Positions 12,416-23,699 are shown, counted from the stretch's first letter. The stretch is DNA of 64,000 nucleotides from Culex pipiens pallens (GCF_016801865.2 NC_068938.1:9982520-10046519), one strand, 5' to 3'. Notes: generated from the sequence alone by a model not told the origin. Translations and numbers: made by a program.

Positions 12416-15020
12416 AATGTGAAACAGGTCGAATCGAGCTGCTCCGATTTGTATGAAACATTCAGCGTTTGTTTGTCTATACATGAGATGAGTTCATGTC
12501 AAATATGAAACCTCTACGACCAGGGGAAGTGGGGTAAAACGGGCACTTGAGGTCCAAAAAACATAAAAAAACCTAAAATTGCTCGGATTTTCGTAAAACT
12601 TGATCAATTCTAACTCTCTAAAATGCATTCGAAAGGTCTTTTAAAGCACTTTAAAATGTGCTATATACATCTAAGATTGGTTTGACTTTTTCTCATAACT
12701 TTTGCAAATTATTGTTAAAAGTGGATTTTTTTCAAAATCTCAACATCTTTTTGCAACAGCCTCCACCTCCTATGCAGGGATGGAATAATCGCAAAAAAAT
12801 CAATTTCGCTTGCGAACTTTCTTCACTCGCGAAAGAGAGAGAAGGCAAATCATGCAAAAGAAAATCGCTCCCGAAATTCTCCAAGAAAATCAATCTGCTG
12901 ATGATTTTTTTGTGATTTTTTTTAATTCACTTTGTTTACACACATTGCCCATCGACAAAATGTGACAGGTCATTTTTCGACGTGTGACGTTACACTTGCA
13001 AGGGTAGTACTTGAAAAGATGTTCCGCCGAATAATCAAGATGATGATTTCTTTAGATTCTTTTTACCGATCTTTCGTGCGCGAGAGAGGAGAGCATCTCT
13101 AATGTTTTCATCCTTAAAAATATCATAGCAGGCAGTGTTCATCGTTTGAATGGGAATTAAATCCAGACATTTTGGAGAAAGACACTTTTTATTTTACGAA
13201 ATTGGGTATATCTCTGCTTATATTGAACCAAAATTGATACTTTTATATGGAAATTGTTCAGAAAACTGTTCTCTACAATGTGATTGATTCGAAAATGTTT
13301 TAAAATATTTTAGTGTTGTATGGCAGAGGATTGAAAAAATAATGTTGGGAACCTTTTGGGTAATAAATAGAATTTAAATGAAATACTCTGAGTTTAGCAA
13401 TGGTTTAAGGTCGAATTTGTATCCGGCCATTCTGTTGCTGTATTTTTATGACAAATTGTACAAAGAAAATATTTTTATTCGGTCGTTTTGAGGTTTCCAG
13501 CTTGAATGTTGGGGTTATTTCAAAGATAGCTAAAAATCTTATAAATTTGGGTTGGAAACTTTTGATTTGAGGTCAGATATGTAATTTAGAGTCGCTTGAG
13601 GCACATTCATCAGAAATTTGATGAATATGAACATGAACCCATCGATTTCTATCGACTTTTGTGAAGAAAAATCCTATAAAATCGAAAAAAAATCTTCAAA
13701 AGAAAGTTGCTCTAGACCCCCAACGAAATATTTCGCCGGACCCCGCAAAATGTCGGGAAAGAACCCTTCTTTCATGGTGCCAAATATCAGACCTGCCGAA
13801 TTATTTATCTTAATGTTTTCGGAAAAATACACCGTGACAGAGAAGCTTGGTAAAAAAATTTCACAGAGATATGAATTTTTAAACAGATATTGAATTTTCA
13901 AAGTTTTTTAAAATGTATAATCAGTTGGGGTGACATTGGGTCATACAAAATTTGTAGAATTTATTATAGCTATCCTTTTGAGTATTTGAAAATCGAACCA
14001 ATAGATGTCGAAATAGAGAATTGTAAAGAATTGAAATTGAGAAAATTATAATTTACTAAGTGATGATTTTTAAATTACCTCTTTGATGAAATTAATAAGG
14101 TTCACATTTTCACACATTTTTTATGTAATATTACTAAAAAAAGAGGCAATATTCAACCTATCAAATTTGCAACCTTCAAAAATTCAACTTTTTGTGCGCC
14201 GTGCAATGCAATGGCACAAATGGTTTTTTGGTAAAAGGGCAGGACAAAGTTTGAGTTAAATAAAAAAATACAAAAAATGGAAACCGGTAGATTTCTTTAA
14301 GTATTGCTCCAGCGTTCTCCAATTCGCCTTCCGACAAATATTTATTTATTTTCAATGTTAAAAATAAAAACATTGTGAAATTTTCAAATCTATTGAATTA
14401 AAATATTTCAAAAATAAGCCTTAATTTGAAAAACAAGCAAAAAGATTTTGAGGAAATGTCTATTGTTTTTATAATTGATTGACATTGCAAATAAATCTGG
14501 ATTTATTAAAATGTTTGTTTTTTGCAATTATTCTCAACGATCATTAATTCGGCGAAAAAAACATAACTCTTTCAACAACAAATTCTTTGCTAAGAAGTTG
14601 ACTCTAAAATTTAGGGAATTTAAATCACTATCAGGGTTGGTTTTAAGAATAGTAAAAAGTATTCAATGGATTTTATTATTATCTTTTTAACGTGTAATCC
14701 ATGATTGACCTAGACACACAATGATGTCGATTTTAAAACATTTACAGCGAAATCGAAAATTTTTTTTGACGATTTTGGAAACATTTCTAAATAGAAACAT
14801 ATATTTACAAATTTGAAAACATAGAGTTACCGGATTTGTTCACAGGATTTCTAGCCGTGTTAGGGTATTCCGATAAATGGACATTTTCGTCGATTTTCGC
14901 AAAAACCTATTTTTAACAATAAATCACATTACTCTGCTTCGTTTCTACCTATTTTATAGCTCCGGTAGCATTGATATAGTTGGGCTTTCAATCCTAAATT
15001 CAAGCTTAAATTTCAAAAAC
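12416..15020. other. AT-rich non-coding DNA
   Basis: No exon or complete element is supported. A ggggtaaaacgggcac motif near 12530 and a fragment near 14110-14190 (atgtaatattactaaaaaaa and caatattcaacctatc) resemble pieces of the MITE families found elsewhere in the window. Confidence 0.4.
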
Positions 15021-15252
15021 CTACATAGAAAAAAAAAACGTTGAATTTTGGAATGTTGAATATTTGGTAGGTTGAATATTACCTCTTTTTTGAGTAATAT
15101 TACATAATAAAGGTGTAAAAATGTGGACCCGATGAATATTCATCAAAAACTGATGAAAATTCATCATTTTCTGAGGTAAAATTAATCATTTTATTGACAC
15201 AAAATCTGTCACCATTCCCTGATGAATATTACCATCATTTTTTTTTGTGTAG
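15021..15252 (+). mobile_element. MITE with CTACA...TGTAG ends, copy 1
   Basis: Begins ctacatagaaaaaaaaaacg and ends tttttttttgtgtag. The interior repeats gatgaatattcatcaaaaac and gaaaattcatcattttctg and contains gagtaatattaca. It is closely similar to 15424-15647 in the same orientation. It is short and non-coding. Confidence 0.7.
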
Positions 15253-15423
15253 CCTTCAAAATATTGTATGAAAACTTAGAGTGTTTTGGAAATCTCGGTT
15301 CCATAGAGACAATATTTGAACATAGTTAATAAAGAAATTTCGGCCTAATTATTTCAGGCATAGAACCTCACCCTAAATTTTGACCCGAACGGACAACGTA
15401 ACGATTTCATGGGGAATTGCTTT

Positions 15424-15647
15424 CTACACAGAAAAAAAAGTTGAATTTTGGAATGTTGAAAATTTGGTAGGTTGAATATCACCTCTTTTTTTGAGTAATA
15501 TTACATAAAAAATGTGTAAAAATGTGAACCTGATGAATATTCATCAAAAACTGATGAAAATTCATCATTTTCTGGGGTAAAATTATTCATTTTTTTAGCC
15601 ACAACATCTGTCACCATTTCCTGACGAATATTACCATCATTTGTGTA
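15424..15647 (+). mobile_element. MITE with CTACA...TGTAT ends, copy 2
   Basis: Same family and orientation as 15021-15252, with 171 bp between the copies. Starts ctacacagaaaaaaaagttg. A more diverged relative lies at about 42992-43204. Confidence 0.7.
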
Positions 15648-16764
15648 TCCATTCCAAGTTGCGTACGTTCTTACTAAACCTCCCAATCTATTTTCGCAAC
15701 ACTCTGATCAGAACCGCGCAAGGTTGTTTTTTTCTACAACTCCATTCCAAAATAGGTTCCCAGCTAGAAGTAATAGGTTGGTAAATAATGGTTGGTTTCA
15801 TTGGACCTCCCCGAAAGACTGGGGTCGACCGTTTAGTCGTGAGCAATTATGTTTCTCCGCGCTTTAAAACCGTCAATTCTTAAACTTTTTTCCCAACTCT
15901 GCGCACTTAATGGTAGTGATTAATGGTCAATAAAGCATAACAAAACAAAAAAAAACGACGAAGATCTGCGTTGCGTTCGTCACGGTACGAAAATGGCTGC
16001 TATCTTCAAATTGGTCAGATAAACAAAAAACGCACCGGCGCCTATAATAACCATTCAATTTATTGGTCACTGTTCTTTTTTTGTGTGTTTCTTCTCAGAG
16101 CTCGTTGAACGATTGTTTCACAGAGTTTTAAGTCGAGCTGCTGAAAAGTAAGATAACTCTCTTGAAATCACCCTCTTTTCCTCCCTCCCATATTTATTTC
16201 GGTCGCTTTTACGTCATTGTGCAACAATTGGTTTGTTGATTGTTTGCAAATTTACAAATATGTAACAGAGGCATTGAACACCTTTTTGTTGCAGACCTGG
16301 AGAGTAGAAATTTGGTGCGAATGCTTAAAATTAATTCGAGTCGATCAAACTGCAAATTTTCGGGTACCGATTTTCACGCGCACTCGCTCACGAAACATTG
16401 TGGGTCTTACTTAACGCTAGATTTACGCTAGGGGCTAGGCTAAAGTTTGATTTTACCCTAAACAGAAAATAACAGAACAATTTATCGTCTAAATGGCTAT
16501 TTTGAAACTAACTGGCGCTAAACGCTGTCTATTTACATTGCTACTAAAAAATAACCCATTTTTGGCAGTTGCTTCAAAAGTTGGACACATTCTACAGCTT
16601 AACTAAAGCACCTACACGATTTTTGGGCTTCACAAATTAAACTTTGATTATTTTAAGTGTTGTCGAATGAGCGTGTAGCCAAACGTCATTTTGACAGCAG
16701 TGTTGTCAAATTCACAGAAAGTTGACGCGACTCCAAAATTAATCCACAATCCTTCCAAATTCCC
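15648..16764. other. Probable 3' flank of the minus-strand gene; no further feature
   Basis: This lies downstream of the stop codon at 16765-16767 on the minus strand, so part of it should be 3' UTR. No AATAAA lies close to the stop on that strand. Minus-strand AATAAA candidates come from tttatt near 16058 and 16193, but neither can be chosen from sequence alone. Confidence 0.35.
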
Positions 16765-17074
16765 TTACGAGTGATGATTGAACCCGTGGAACCGCCGTGG
16801 CACGAATCCGGCGTGGGTCAGCACGCTGTAGATGTCCGCCCGGGAGATCTTCTCGGCGTGGCGCTCCCGGACCGGTTCCTCGCCCGGGCCGAACCAGCTG
16901 AAGCGGGCCAGCGCGTTTGCCACCCGCGGCGTCCGGTAGAACGGATTGCGCAGATAGTCCGGCAGCAGCGCCTCCTGGGCGTCGTTTTCCAGCACGGCCG
17001 GATGGGCGTACCGGGACAGGCCGCCCACCGCCAGCAGCACCGTCTGCAGCAGGACCAGCAGCTTGATGAGCCAC
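16765..17074 (-). CDS. Terminal exon of an unrecognised single-pass membrane protein
   Basis: This is the last coding exon of a minus-strand gene. A strong acceptor (gcttgcttccctcag) precedes it at 17075-17089 and the frame ends with TAA at 16765-16767. The first base completes a split codon, followed by 102 residues. About nine in ten codons end in G or C, unlike the AT-rich surroundings, which is the best evidence for real coding. The exon opens with a hydrophobic stretch (WLIKLLVLLQTVLLAVGGLS, about residues 1-20), which I read as a membrane helix. A basic and acidic soluble tail follows (LPDYLRNPFYRTPRVANALA, then FSWFGPGEEPVRERHAEKIS, ending RRFHGFNHHS). I do not recognise the family and assign no function. 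Upstream exons should lie at higher coordinates. None is visible between here and the candidate leader exon at 51867-52044. A continuous frame extends upstream past the acceptor, but the codon bias stops at the splice site. Confidence 0.75.
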
Positions 17075-17359
17075 CTGAGGGAAGCAAGCAAAAAAAAAGT
17101 TAGGTTAGTTTGCATTTGCCATAAATTTTTGACAGCTGATGGGGCATCGTACAACGCGATTATGGCGCCGAACCGTCAAACGCGGTGAAAAATGGCAAAT
17201 CGTAAACGGCGTATAATTAGCTGCAAACAACCTGTAATTGATTGGGAAATTTATTCTCGATAAATGCTATTATTTATGTTGCACTTGTAGCGATGCAGAG
17301 ACGTGTGGGCAATTTTCCTCAATTAATCATACTAATCTATGCTCACTCGCGTTCACGTG
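17075..17359. other. Intron sequence upstream of the terminal exon
   Basis: This follows from the acceptor at 17075-17089 on the minus strand. No second exon is seen before the LTR element begins at 17365. Confidence 0.5.
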
Positions 17360-17364
17360 GGCTT

Positions 17365-17549
17365 TGTAGAGTTATGAGTTATTCCAAGTGTAAAACCAAC
17401 ACATAAAATGAGTAAAGCAAGTTCAGCGTGTAGGCGAAGAGATCTGTCAAACGAACGAACGAAGAGGAGCGAGAGAGTAGATGTCAATTGGCAGTTGAGT
17501 TTGGATTGTGGCATGGAGCGGACGTTTAGAACGGAGTGAAGATTCTACA
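17365..17549 (+). repeat. 5' LTR (185 bp)
   Basis: Begins TGTAGAGTTATGAG and ends GAAGATTCTACA. Includes a short acgaacgaacgaa run. No TATA box is obvious. Confidence 0.92.
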
Positions 17550-17550
17550 A

Positions 17551-17568
17551 TTGGCGCAGCCGGTACGA
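17551..17568 (+). other. Primer-binding site
   Basis: TGGCGCAGCCGGTACGAT starts two bases after the 5' LTR. Its first part is complementary to a tRNA 3' end of the form ACCGGCTGCGCCA, close to the CGACTGCG-CCA end of insect tRNA-Ser. The tRNA assignment is from memory of that sequence and needs alignment. Confidence 0.7.
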
Positions 17569-18140
17569 TCAATTAGTTTGTTCTGGTGATTTTTTTTTTG
17601 CTTTTGCGATTGGTAAGTTAGTGGATGACCTAGGACATGTTTTGATCCTGGTGAGGAGGAAAACATGGTAAAGGCGCAAAAGGATAAGAGTGTCGAGGCC
17701 AAGGGAATGATGGAAAGAGAGGAATCACAAATCCGTATAAATAATTTCAAGATTTTTCAGGTGTAAACCGAAAACGCGATCTAAAATTAAAATGGAAGTT
17801 TAAGGCTTTTAACTGCTTATTTAATTGTCGGTGTACAGGACGCCGCACTGTTTAATCATTTTCTGACGTATACATTCAATTTTGCAGTCCAAACCCAGTC
17901 ATTGAATTGGAAAAATAAAATTCTTTTTCAAATTTTCTTTTCTTGATTTGTGTGCACCTAAATCGAAGACCAAGATTGTTTACTTTTTGCTCTTTGGTCT
18001 GACAGTCTTGGTCTGACAGATTTGGTCTGTCAGTTTTATCATGGATTTTGGTCTGGTCTAGGCGAGGGATAGGACACAGCACCTTCCTGGTCGAGGCCGA
18101 TTGATTTGTTTTGTTGATGTTTATTTTGCTGTTTGAGAGT

Positions 18141-18509
18141 AAACAAAAGAGCGGGACCGGTTGAAGCCCGAAGCGCCACATAAACAAAAGAGCGGGACCG
18201 GTTGAAGCCCGAAGCGCCGCCACATAAACAAAAGAGCGGGACCGGTTGAAGCCCGAAGCGCCACATAAGCAAAAGAGCGGGACCGGTTGAAGCCCGAAGC
18301 GCCACATAAACAAAAGAGCGGGACCGGTTGAAGCCCGAAGCGCCACATAAGCAAAAGAGCGGGACCGGTTGAAGCCCGAAGCGCCACATAAACAAAAGAG
18401 CGGGACCGGTTGAAGCCCGAAGCGCCACATAAACAAAAGAGCGGGACCGGTTGAAGCCCGAAGCGCCACATGAACAGAAGAGCGGGACCGGTTGAAGCCC
18501 GAAGCGCCA
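18141..18509 (+). repeat. 41-bp tandem array, nine units, inside the LTR element
   Basis: The unit is built on GAGCGGGACCGGTTGAAGCC followed by cgaagcgccacataaacaaa. Copies start at 18149, 18190, 18234, 18275, 18316, 18357, 18398, 18439 and 18480. One interval is 44 bp because of an extra gcc; the rest are 41 bp. A decayed tenth unit follows near 18551. Because 41 is not a multiple of 3, all three frames stay open on the minus strand and give false long open frames. Confidence 0.93.
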
Positions 18510-19993
18510 AGTCAAAGAAGGAGTGGTCCGGTCATTTTGGCCAGACAGGAGCGAAATCGGTTGAAGGCCGAAGGGACAGACAGTGGCAAAGATGCAGTAC
18601 ATATGTTGATGAATTGTTTGCAGCTTTGAAAGTTGCAGAGGCTGAAGAAAGTATCCGCTGATTAGGTCTCTGGTTGGGATTCCCAACTATTGATATGTGA
18701 ATGAATTTAAAGATGGTGTGACCGATGGCCGCATATCGAATAAGGAGTGTATTTCGTCCGGAGGAGGAAATGCTTGAGTTGACTTTCGAAAACAGTGCGA
18801 GAGGTTTGACAGCTTGACATTTGAGGTGGTGTGACATGTGATTGAATTGTTCTGACTTGAAACATGGAAAACATTGCTGACGTTAAAGCGGGGCACAAGG
18901 TGAAGCTACTCAGAGAAGCTTTTGATTTGGTGTCCAGGATGATTTGTTCTCAGCGCGAGTTTCTATTCCGTTAAACTACTGGCTGTTCTTTGCCTTTTAT
19001 TAACAAACTTGGCTGAATGTGTGCGTGATGCAGCATACTTATTTTGTTGTTGGTGGCTCTGATAGTTGCGCCAAGGGAAGTTGAATAAGTGATTAAGCAG
19101 ATTGTGCTGACTTGATGGAGTCAACCTGATTAGCAAGATTGTGAAAGAGTTCGGGTTGGATTGCGGTTGACTTCGGTTTTGTTTGTAACTAAAGGCAGAC
19201 CTTATTTGTTTGTATGTGAGTTCATATAGAATGTATGAATGACTTTTGTGTGGTGGTCGTGAAATTTGTAGGTTGTCAGTGAGACAAAGGACACGGAAGG
19301 TTTCGATAAATTGACGGTGTTTCCTAAACCCATTCAGGCATGTTTTTGAAGTTGCTTCAAGTGAAACTTGCGTTGACAGACGGAGGACTTTGTAGTAAAA
19401 CAAAGTTTGGATACGGCCCGTCGAGGATGAATGTGTCAGTTATTGACAAATTTAGTTGAAGAGCGGGGCTTCTCGAGGAATGGCTGAGGACGGTTTATGT
19501 TAATTTTTGTCTTGTCCCGTGAAGGGGAAAGGAGCGTCCAACACCTATATGCTATGATGTGTCAGCATAGAACTGCGCATCCAGTAAGTTCGATAAACCA
19601 TGAAGAAGACAGTTGACAGCATGTGAAGGTGAAGTGGAGAAGTTTTGATTGTATCTCAGAAGAAGTTCCCATCAGGTATTATGTAGATTGAGCGTTGGTG
19701 AATGCGGTCAGAGAAAGGAATGATTGATAAGAGCCTCTGTATTTGAGAGTAGGTAGTCTTGATAAAGAAGTTTCTTTGGCTTGGTTAAGGGATATCATAT
19801 TGCACTTATGTAACGTCTTGTATTTATGCAAGACGGATAGAATGTTGAACTGCCTTATTTAGTTTTTCGGAAGCGCGACGGTTCACTATGTTTCTGACTC
19901 GTGACAAAATCTTTCAACAGACGCATTTTGGAAGAGATGTTCAATAAGCAATTTTAGTTCAGGTTGATGCCTGTCAAGAATGTATTGGAGTTG

Positions 19994-20294
19994 TAAGTAA
20001 ATCTTTCCCTGCTCCTGAGGGGAACACCCGTGAAGAGTATCGGGGCCGGCATTTACAAAGCGGATTCAGTGACAGTTTATAAATTAACTTAATGTTATCA
20101 TGTAAAGGATAATGTTAACATTCCATAGGTTGTCTTCCTAAGGTGTCGTGATAAGGTCCAGTTTGTAATGATACACTACCTTCACTTTACTAAGCAAAAA
20201 TCCAGAAGGGACGAGATTGGTCCGAGCCGGGATTTGAACCCCGATCTACCGCTTACTAGGCGGAAGCATTACCACTTGACTACGTGGCTCGGTC
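19994..20294 (-). mobile_element. tRNA-derived SINE with perfect 13-bp TSD, nested in the LTR element
   Basis: TGTATTGGAGTTG flanks it on both sides (19981-19993 and 20295-20307). The minus-strand 5' end is a tRNA-like head: CCGAGCC pairs with GGCTCGG, the A-box-like part is TAGTCAAGTGGTAATGC and the B box is GGGTTCAAATCCC. The anticodon-like loop CTAGTAA would read AGT. The T stem and acceptor stem contain mismatches, and a 225-bp unrelated tail follows, so this is a retroposon rather than a tRNA gene. Confidence 0.88.
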
Positions 20295-20520
20295 TGTATT
20301 GGAGTTGCTTCAAATTGAAAATGAGTGAGAGAGTTTGGTTAAGATGAGGGGCAGTAGTTTTGATAATTATAGCATTCGATTTGAATTGAAAGTTGCCGTT
20401 AGGATTCTTCATGAGTATTTTGGTATTTTGAGTATTGTGAGTATTTTGGTTATTTTGGAACTAAACAATCTTTAGTTATTTAAAGTGTTAAAAGTTGTGG
20501 AAATTAAGTTAGATAAGTAT

Positions 20521-20936
20521 GCCGGGACCGTGGTGTAGGGGTTAGCGTGATTGCCTCTCACCCAGTCGGCCTGGGTTCGATCCCAGAAGGTCCCGGTGGC
20601 AAATTTTGAGACGAGATTTGTCTGATCACGCCTTCCGTCGGACGGGAAGTAAATGTTGGCCCCGGACTAACCTAAAAAAGGTTAGGTCGTTAGCTCAGTC
20701 CAGGTGTAGGAGTCGTCTCCCTGGGTCCTGCCTAGGTGGAGTCACTGGTAGGCAGTTGGACTCACAATCCAAAGGTCGTCGGTTCGAATCCCGGGGTGGA
20801 TGGAAGCTAAGGTATAAAAAGAGGTTTGCAATTGCCTCAACAATCAAGCCTTCGGATACCTAGTTTCGAGTAGGAATCTCGCAATCAAGAACGCCAAGGC
20901 AATGCTGTAGAGCGAATAATTTGATTTTTTTGATTG
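20521..20936 (+). mobile_element. Dimeric tRNA-derived SINE (Twin-like)
   Basis: The head at 20523-20597 folds like a tRNA: GGGACC pairs with GGTCCC, with A box GTGGTGTAGGGGTTAGC and B box GGTTCGATCCC. A second tRNA-like unit follows, with tggtaggcagttgg (about 20745-20759), a stem-loop ttgga-ctcacaa-tccaa and a second B box GGTTCGAATCC (about 20780-20790). The 3' body ends gagcgaataatttgattttt then tgattg. A 6-bp duplication AAGTAT flanks it (20515-20520 and 20937-20942). A SINE family with two tRNA-related units, Twin, is known from Culex pipiens. Membership is likely but untested. Confidence 0.82.
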
Positions 20937-21032
20937 AAGTATTTTTTTTACTCAACAAATATGTGGTTGTAAGACTTTGTTAATAAATGTTGAATCAGAG
21001 GGAGTATTTTTTTCACGTTTATTTTCGTCGGA

Positions 21033-21044
21033 CAAGGAGAGAGA
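21033..21044 (+). other. Polypurine tract
   Basis: AAGGAGAGAGA and adjoining purines directly precede the 3' LTR, where plus-strand priming occurs in LTR elements. Confidence 0.75.
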
Positions 21045-21229
21045 TGTAGAGTTATGAGTTATTCCAAGTGTAAAACCAACACATAAAATGAGTAAAGCAA
21101 GTTCAGCGTGTAGGCGAAGAGATCTGTCAAACGAACGAACGAAGAGGAGCGAGAGAGTAGATGTCAATTGGCAGTTGAGTTTGGATTGTGGCATGGAGCG
21201 GACGTTTAGAACGGAGTGAAGATTCTACA
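21045..21229 (+). repeat. 3' LTR (185 bp)
   Basis: Base-for-base the same as 17365-17549 by eye. Followed by the target duplication GGCTT at 21230-21234. Confidence 0.92.
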
Positions 21230-21234
21230 GGCTT

Positions 21235-23185
21235 GTGTGTGTTTTGGTTTGCTGAAATCTTCGGCGATCGAAGCAGAGGCTCCGGTGGAACTACGGACCA
21301 TCGGTAACATATCATCGTAATGCTATCTTGTCACATGTAGCTTTTTGCTAGAATTTGGTTAAATGTTTCTCGAGTAAAAATGATCCTAAAACATATTTTT
21401 GAACAACTTGTAAATAAACTTTCCAAAAATCAATGTCGATTTTATAAGCAGTTTTACGATTAGATCGGTAAAATTCACAATAAAATAAAATGAACCATTA
21501 ACAAATTAGTGACAAAAAATCAAAAAAATGTTTAAAACGTTTTAAAGAAAATATTGAAGACCTTAAAATTTTAAACAATTCTTAAAAGCTTAATAGTAAA
21601 AATCTCTTAGTTTTTTTTAAATAAAAAATAAAGCCGTTTCAAATATTTTTCAAAGTTTATGCCTCCCCCCTCCCTTCATGATCGGGCTTTTTAAATCAGG
21701 TTGCAAACCAGCCATGCCAGATATACAGATTAATTTGTATTTTACAAATTTTCCGATCCCAGAAAACACCATAATCTGTTAATACAGATTTTTTAAATGA
21801 TTATATTTAAAAATATCAACAATTTAGTTATTGAGTAATGCTTTTATATGATTAAAAAGCTTAAATCTGCTGTTAAATTTTGAAAAATATCTTCTATGGC
21901 TTCGAAATCGACATGATACAGATAAAATACAGATTTATTTTTAAGAAAATACAGATCTCCCATAAAATAATCTGGCATCGTTGGTGCAAACAAATATTTT
22001 ATAACAAAACTTCAAAATTAGAATGGAAATGGAAGTGGAACATTTACCTGCGATGAGAATTTTATTTAGCATCTTTGAGTACCGCAACAAGTTTTTTTTC
22101 GCGAAAATCGGCCTAAATGGATATGGATATTTTGGAATATCGAAATTTTTGAATTTTTTTTTCAATTTAATTCAATTTAATTAATTTTATTTACCGAAAT
22201 AATAATTTTACAATTTGTGTGAATGCCTGGTTCATAGACATTTGGTGTTCCTTGCAAATATTGCTTTTGCATTAATCGCTTGGTAACAGAAGCTTCTTCG
22301 ATTGCAATTAAACAAAAACTAGGGAACATTTGGCCAAAAAATCTAGTGAGATCGAAAATTTAGGTATTTTTTTTTATTTTCAAAGACGAAAACCTCCAAA
22401 TAAATAAATTTTAACAGTTTAAATTATTAAAAATTATTTATTTGAAGGTTTTCGTTTTGAATATTTTTACCACTCATTTTAATTTAAAACTATTTGGACT
22501 ATTTTTTTTAATTTCAAATTTTTGAAAAGGTTTTAAATGCACAAATATTTTTTCGCGTATTTTTTTTTGAGAATTTTTGGTGTTTTGGAATTTTTAAAGG
22601 CAATAATAAAAAAAGATTCGTTTTTTTTTAAATAATTCCGATAATGAGGCCATCCATAAACCAATGCAAAGTGGTCCAGACCCAAAATTCTGTGGAAAAT
22701 GAAGTAAAACTGAAGATGAAACTTTTGTTTTGGTTAAAAATTAGGGTAGTTCACGTTAGGGTTTTTTTTTGAAAATTTAACTTTTCAGGAATATTTTATT
22801 TGTATTTTAGAAAGTTGTTAAGCTTGCCAATCCAAGCAACTTTGTCGAAGACATCAAAATTTTATTTCAATCTTCGCCTTCTACGTACAAATTTAGAGAA
22901 AGTATCAAAGCTATCCGCCAAAAATCAATTTTTTGAATGTGGGTTAAGTTAAGTAGAGAAATGTAATGTTCGGTGCACTTTTAGAGCCCCACAAAATAAC
23001 CTTTTTTATTTTTTGATAAGTTAGTTTGGACTTAAGGGTTAAAAGTTACAGCAGTTTTAAGGTCATTTTGAAAAGGTCAGGTCAAATCTAAAGCGCCAGG
23101 TTGCAATCGAAATGCAGCACTACAAACAATTTTACATGAAAAACCCGAAATATAACCAATCAATTTTAATCAATATTTTGGGAGC
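21235..23185. other. AT-rich non-coding DNA with decayed repeats
   Basis: About 21640-21720 carries a fragment of the C/G-tract MITE family (caaatatttttcaaagttta then tgcctcccccctccc). About 22780-22990 resembles the foldback family at 45607-46520. No exon is seen. Confidence 0.45.
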
Positions 23186-23189
23186 TGAT

Positions 23190-23699
23190 CGTCGCCGTCG
23201 TGCTAACTTGTCGTACGTGCATTTTGGGCCAAATTGAGTTAAGAACGCCATTTTGTGCAGCTCACAATGCCTCACCTTTTGACCTTCACAGATCCCCAAA
23301 ATTCGATTTCAATCCTGAGATATTCAACGAAATCCGAAAAAACTCTGTGCATTTTCGTCACTTTACATGTGGAAGTAGTTTCAATCTTGTCGTGCTATCT
23401 TGTCACTCCTTGAAATTTGATGTAAGTGCGACAACTGGCCAAAGGGATTTCAGGTCAGAACGCGTTTGACGCACGTACAAGTTAGACTACCGCAAACATT
23501 TGTAATTATAACTCGGGACTCCCGCAACCAGCTTCAACAAAACTTCGGGACAATGCACAGAATGGTCAGCCAAACAGAACGTGTTTGTTTTTGTTTACAT
23601 TGCGTGCTCTCGTTTTTGTTTATTCAAGGTCAAACATTAAAACGTGTTTTTCTCGGAACGGCGAAATGGCGGGTGTGACATGATAGCACGACGAAGTCG
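23190..23699 (+). mobile_element. MITE with 4-bp TSD, copy 1 (510 bp)
   Basis: Starts CGTCGCCGTCGTGCTAACTT and ends TGATAGCACGACGAAGTCG, giving imperfect inverted repeats around CGTGCTA. The flanks are TGAT and AGAT (three of four bases agree). It is highly similar to the copies at 38068 and 45724, all in the same orientation. An internal cttgtcgtgctatcttgtc motif repeats the terminal CGTGCTA core. No coding capacity. Confidence 0.85.

Larger units (their letters stand above)
17365..21229 (+). mobile_element. Non-autonomous LTR retrotransposon, complete, with identical LTRs
   Basis: Two 185-bp direct repeats (17365-17549 and 21045-21229) start TG, end CA and appear identical. A perfect 5-bp target duplication GGCTT flanks the element (17360-17364 and 21230-21234). 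A tRNA-Ser-type primer-binding site follows the 5' LTR and a purine tract precedes the 3' LTR. The 3.5-kb interior has no gag or pol reading frame, so mobilisation would need enzymes from another element. It holds a 41-bp tandem array and two SINEs inserted later; without them the element would be about 3.1 kb. Identical LTRs mean a recent insertion. Because the SINEs break the interior, either they entered the parent copy first or they followed a very recent insertion. Confidence 0.92.

Noticed and set aside
16771..17103. Overlapping frames on both strands across the GC-rich exon
   Set aside because: They are shadows of the exon at 16765-17074. Only the chosen frame begins at a good acceptor, contains a membrane segment and has G/C at third positions.
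17876..18686. Long minus-strand frames of 129-215 codons with repeated LRASTGPALLF-type peptide
   Set aside because: They are produced by the 41-bp array, which reads open in all frames; there is no codon bias or conservation signal.
20221..20293. A tRNA gene on the minus strand (anticodon-like AGT)
   Set aside because: Acceptor and T stems have mismatches, a non-tRNA tail follows, and a 13-bp target duplication encloses head and tail together, so it is a SINE head.
20523..20597. A tRNA gene on the plus strand
   Set aside because: It is the head of a 416-bp retroposon with its own target duplication and lacks a clean anticodon arm.
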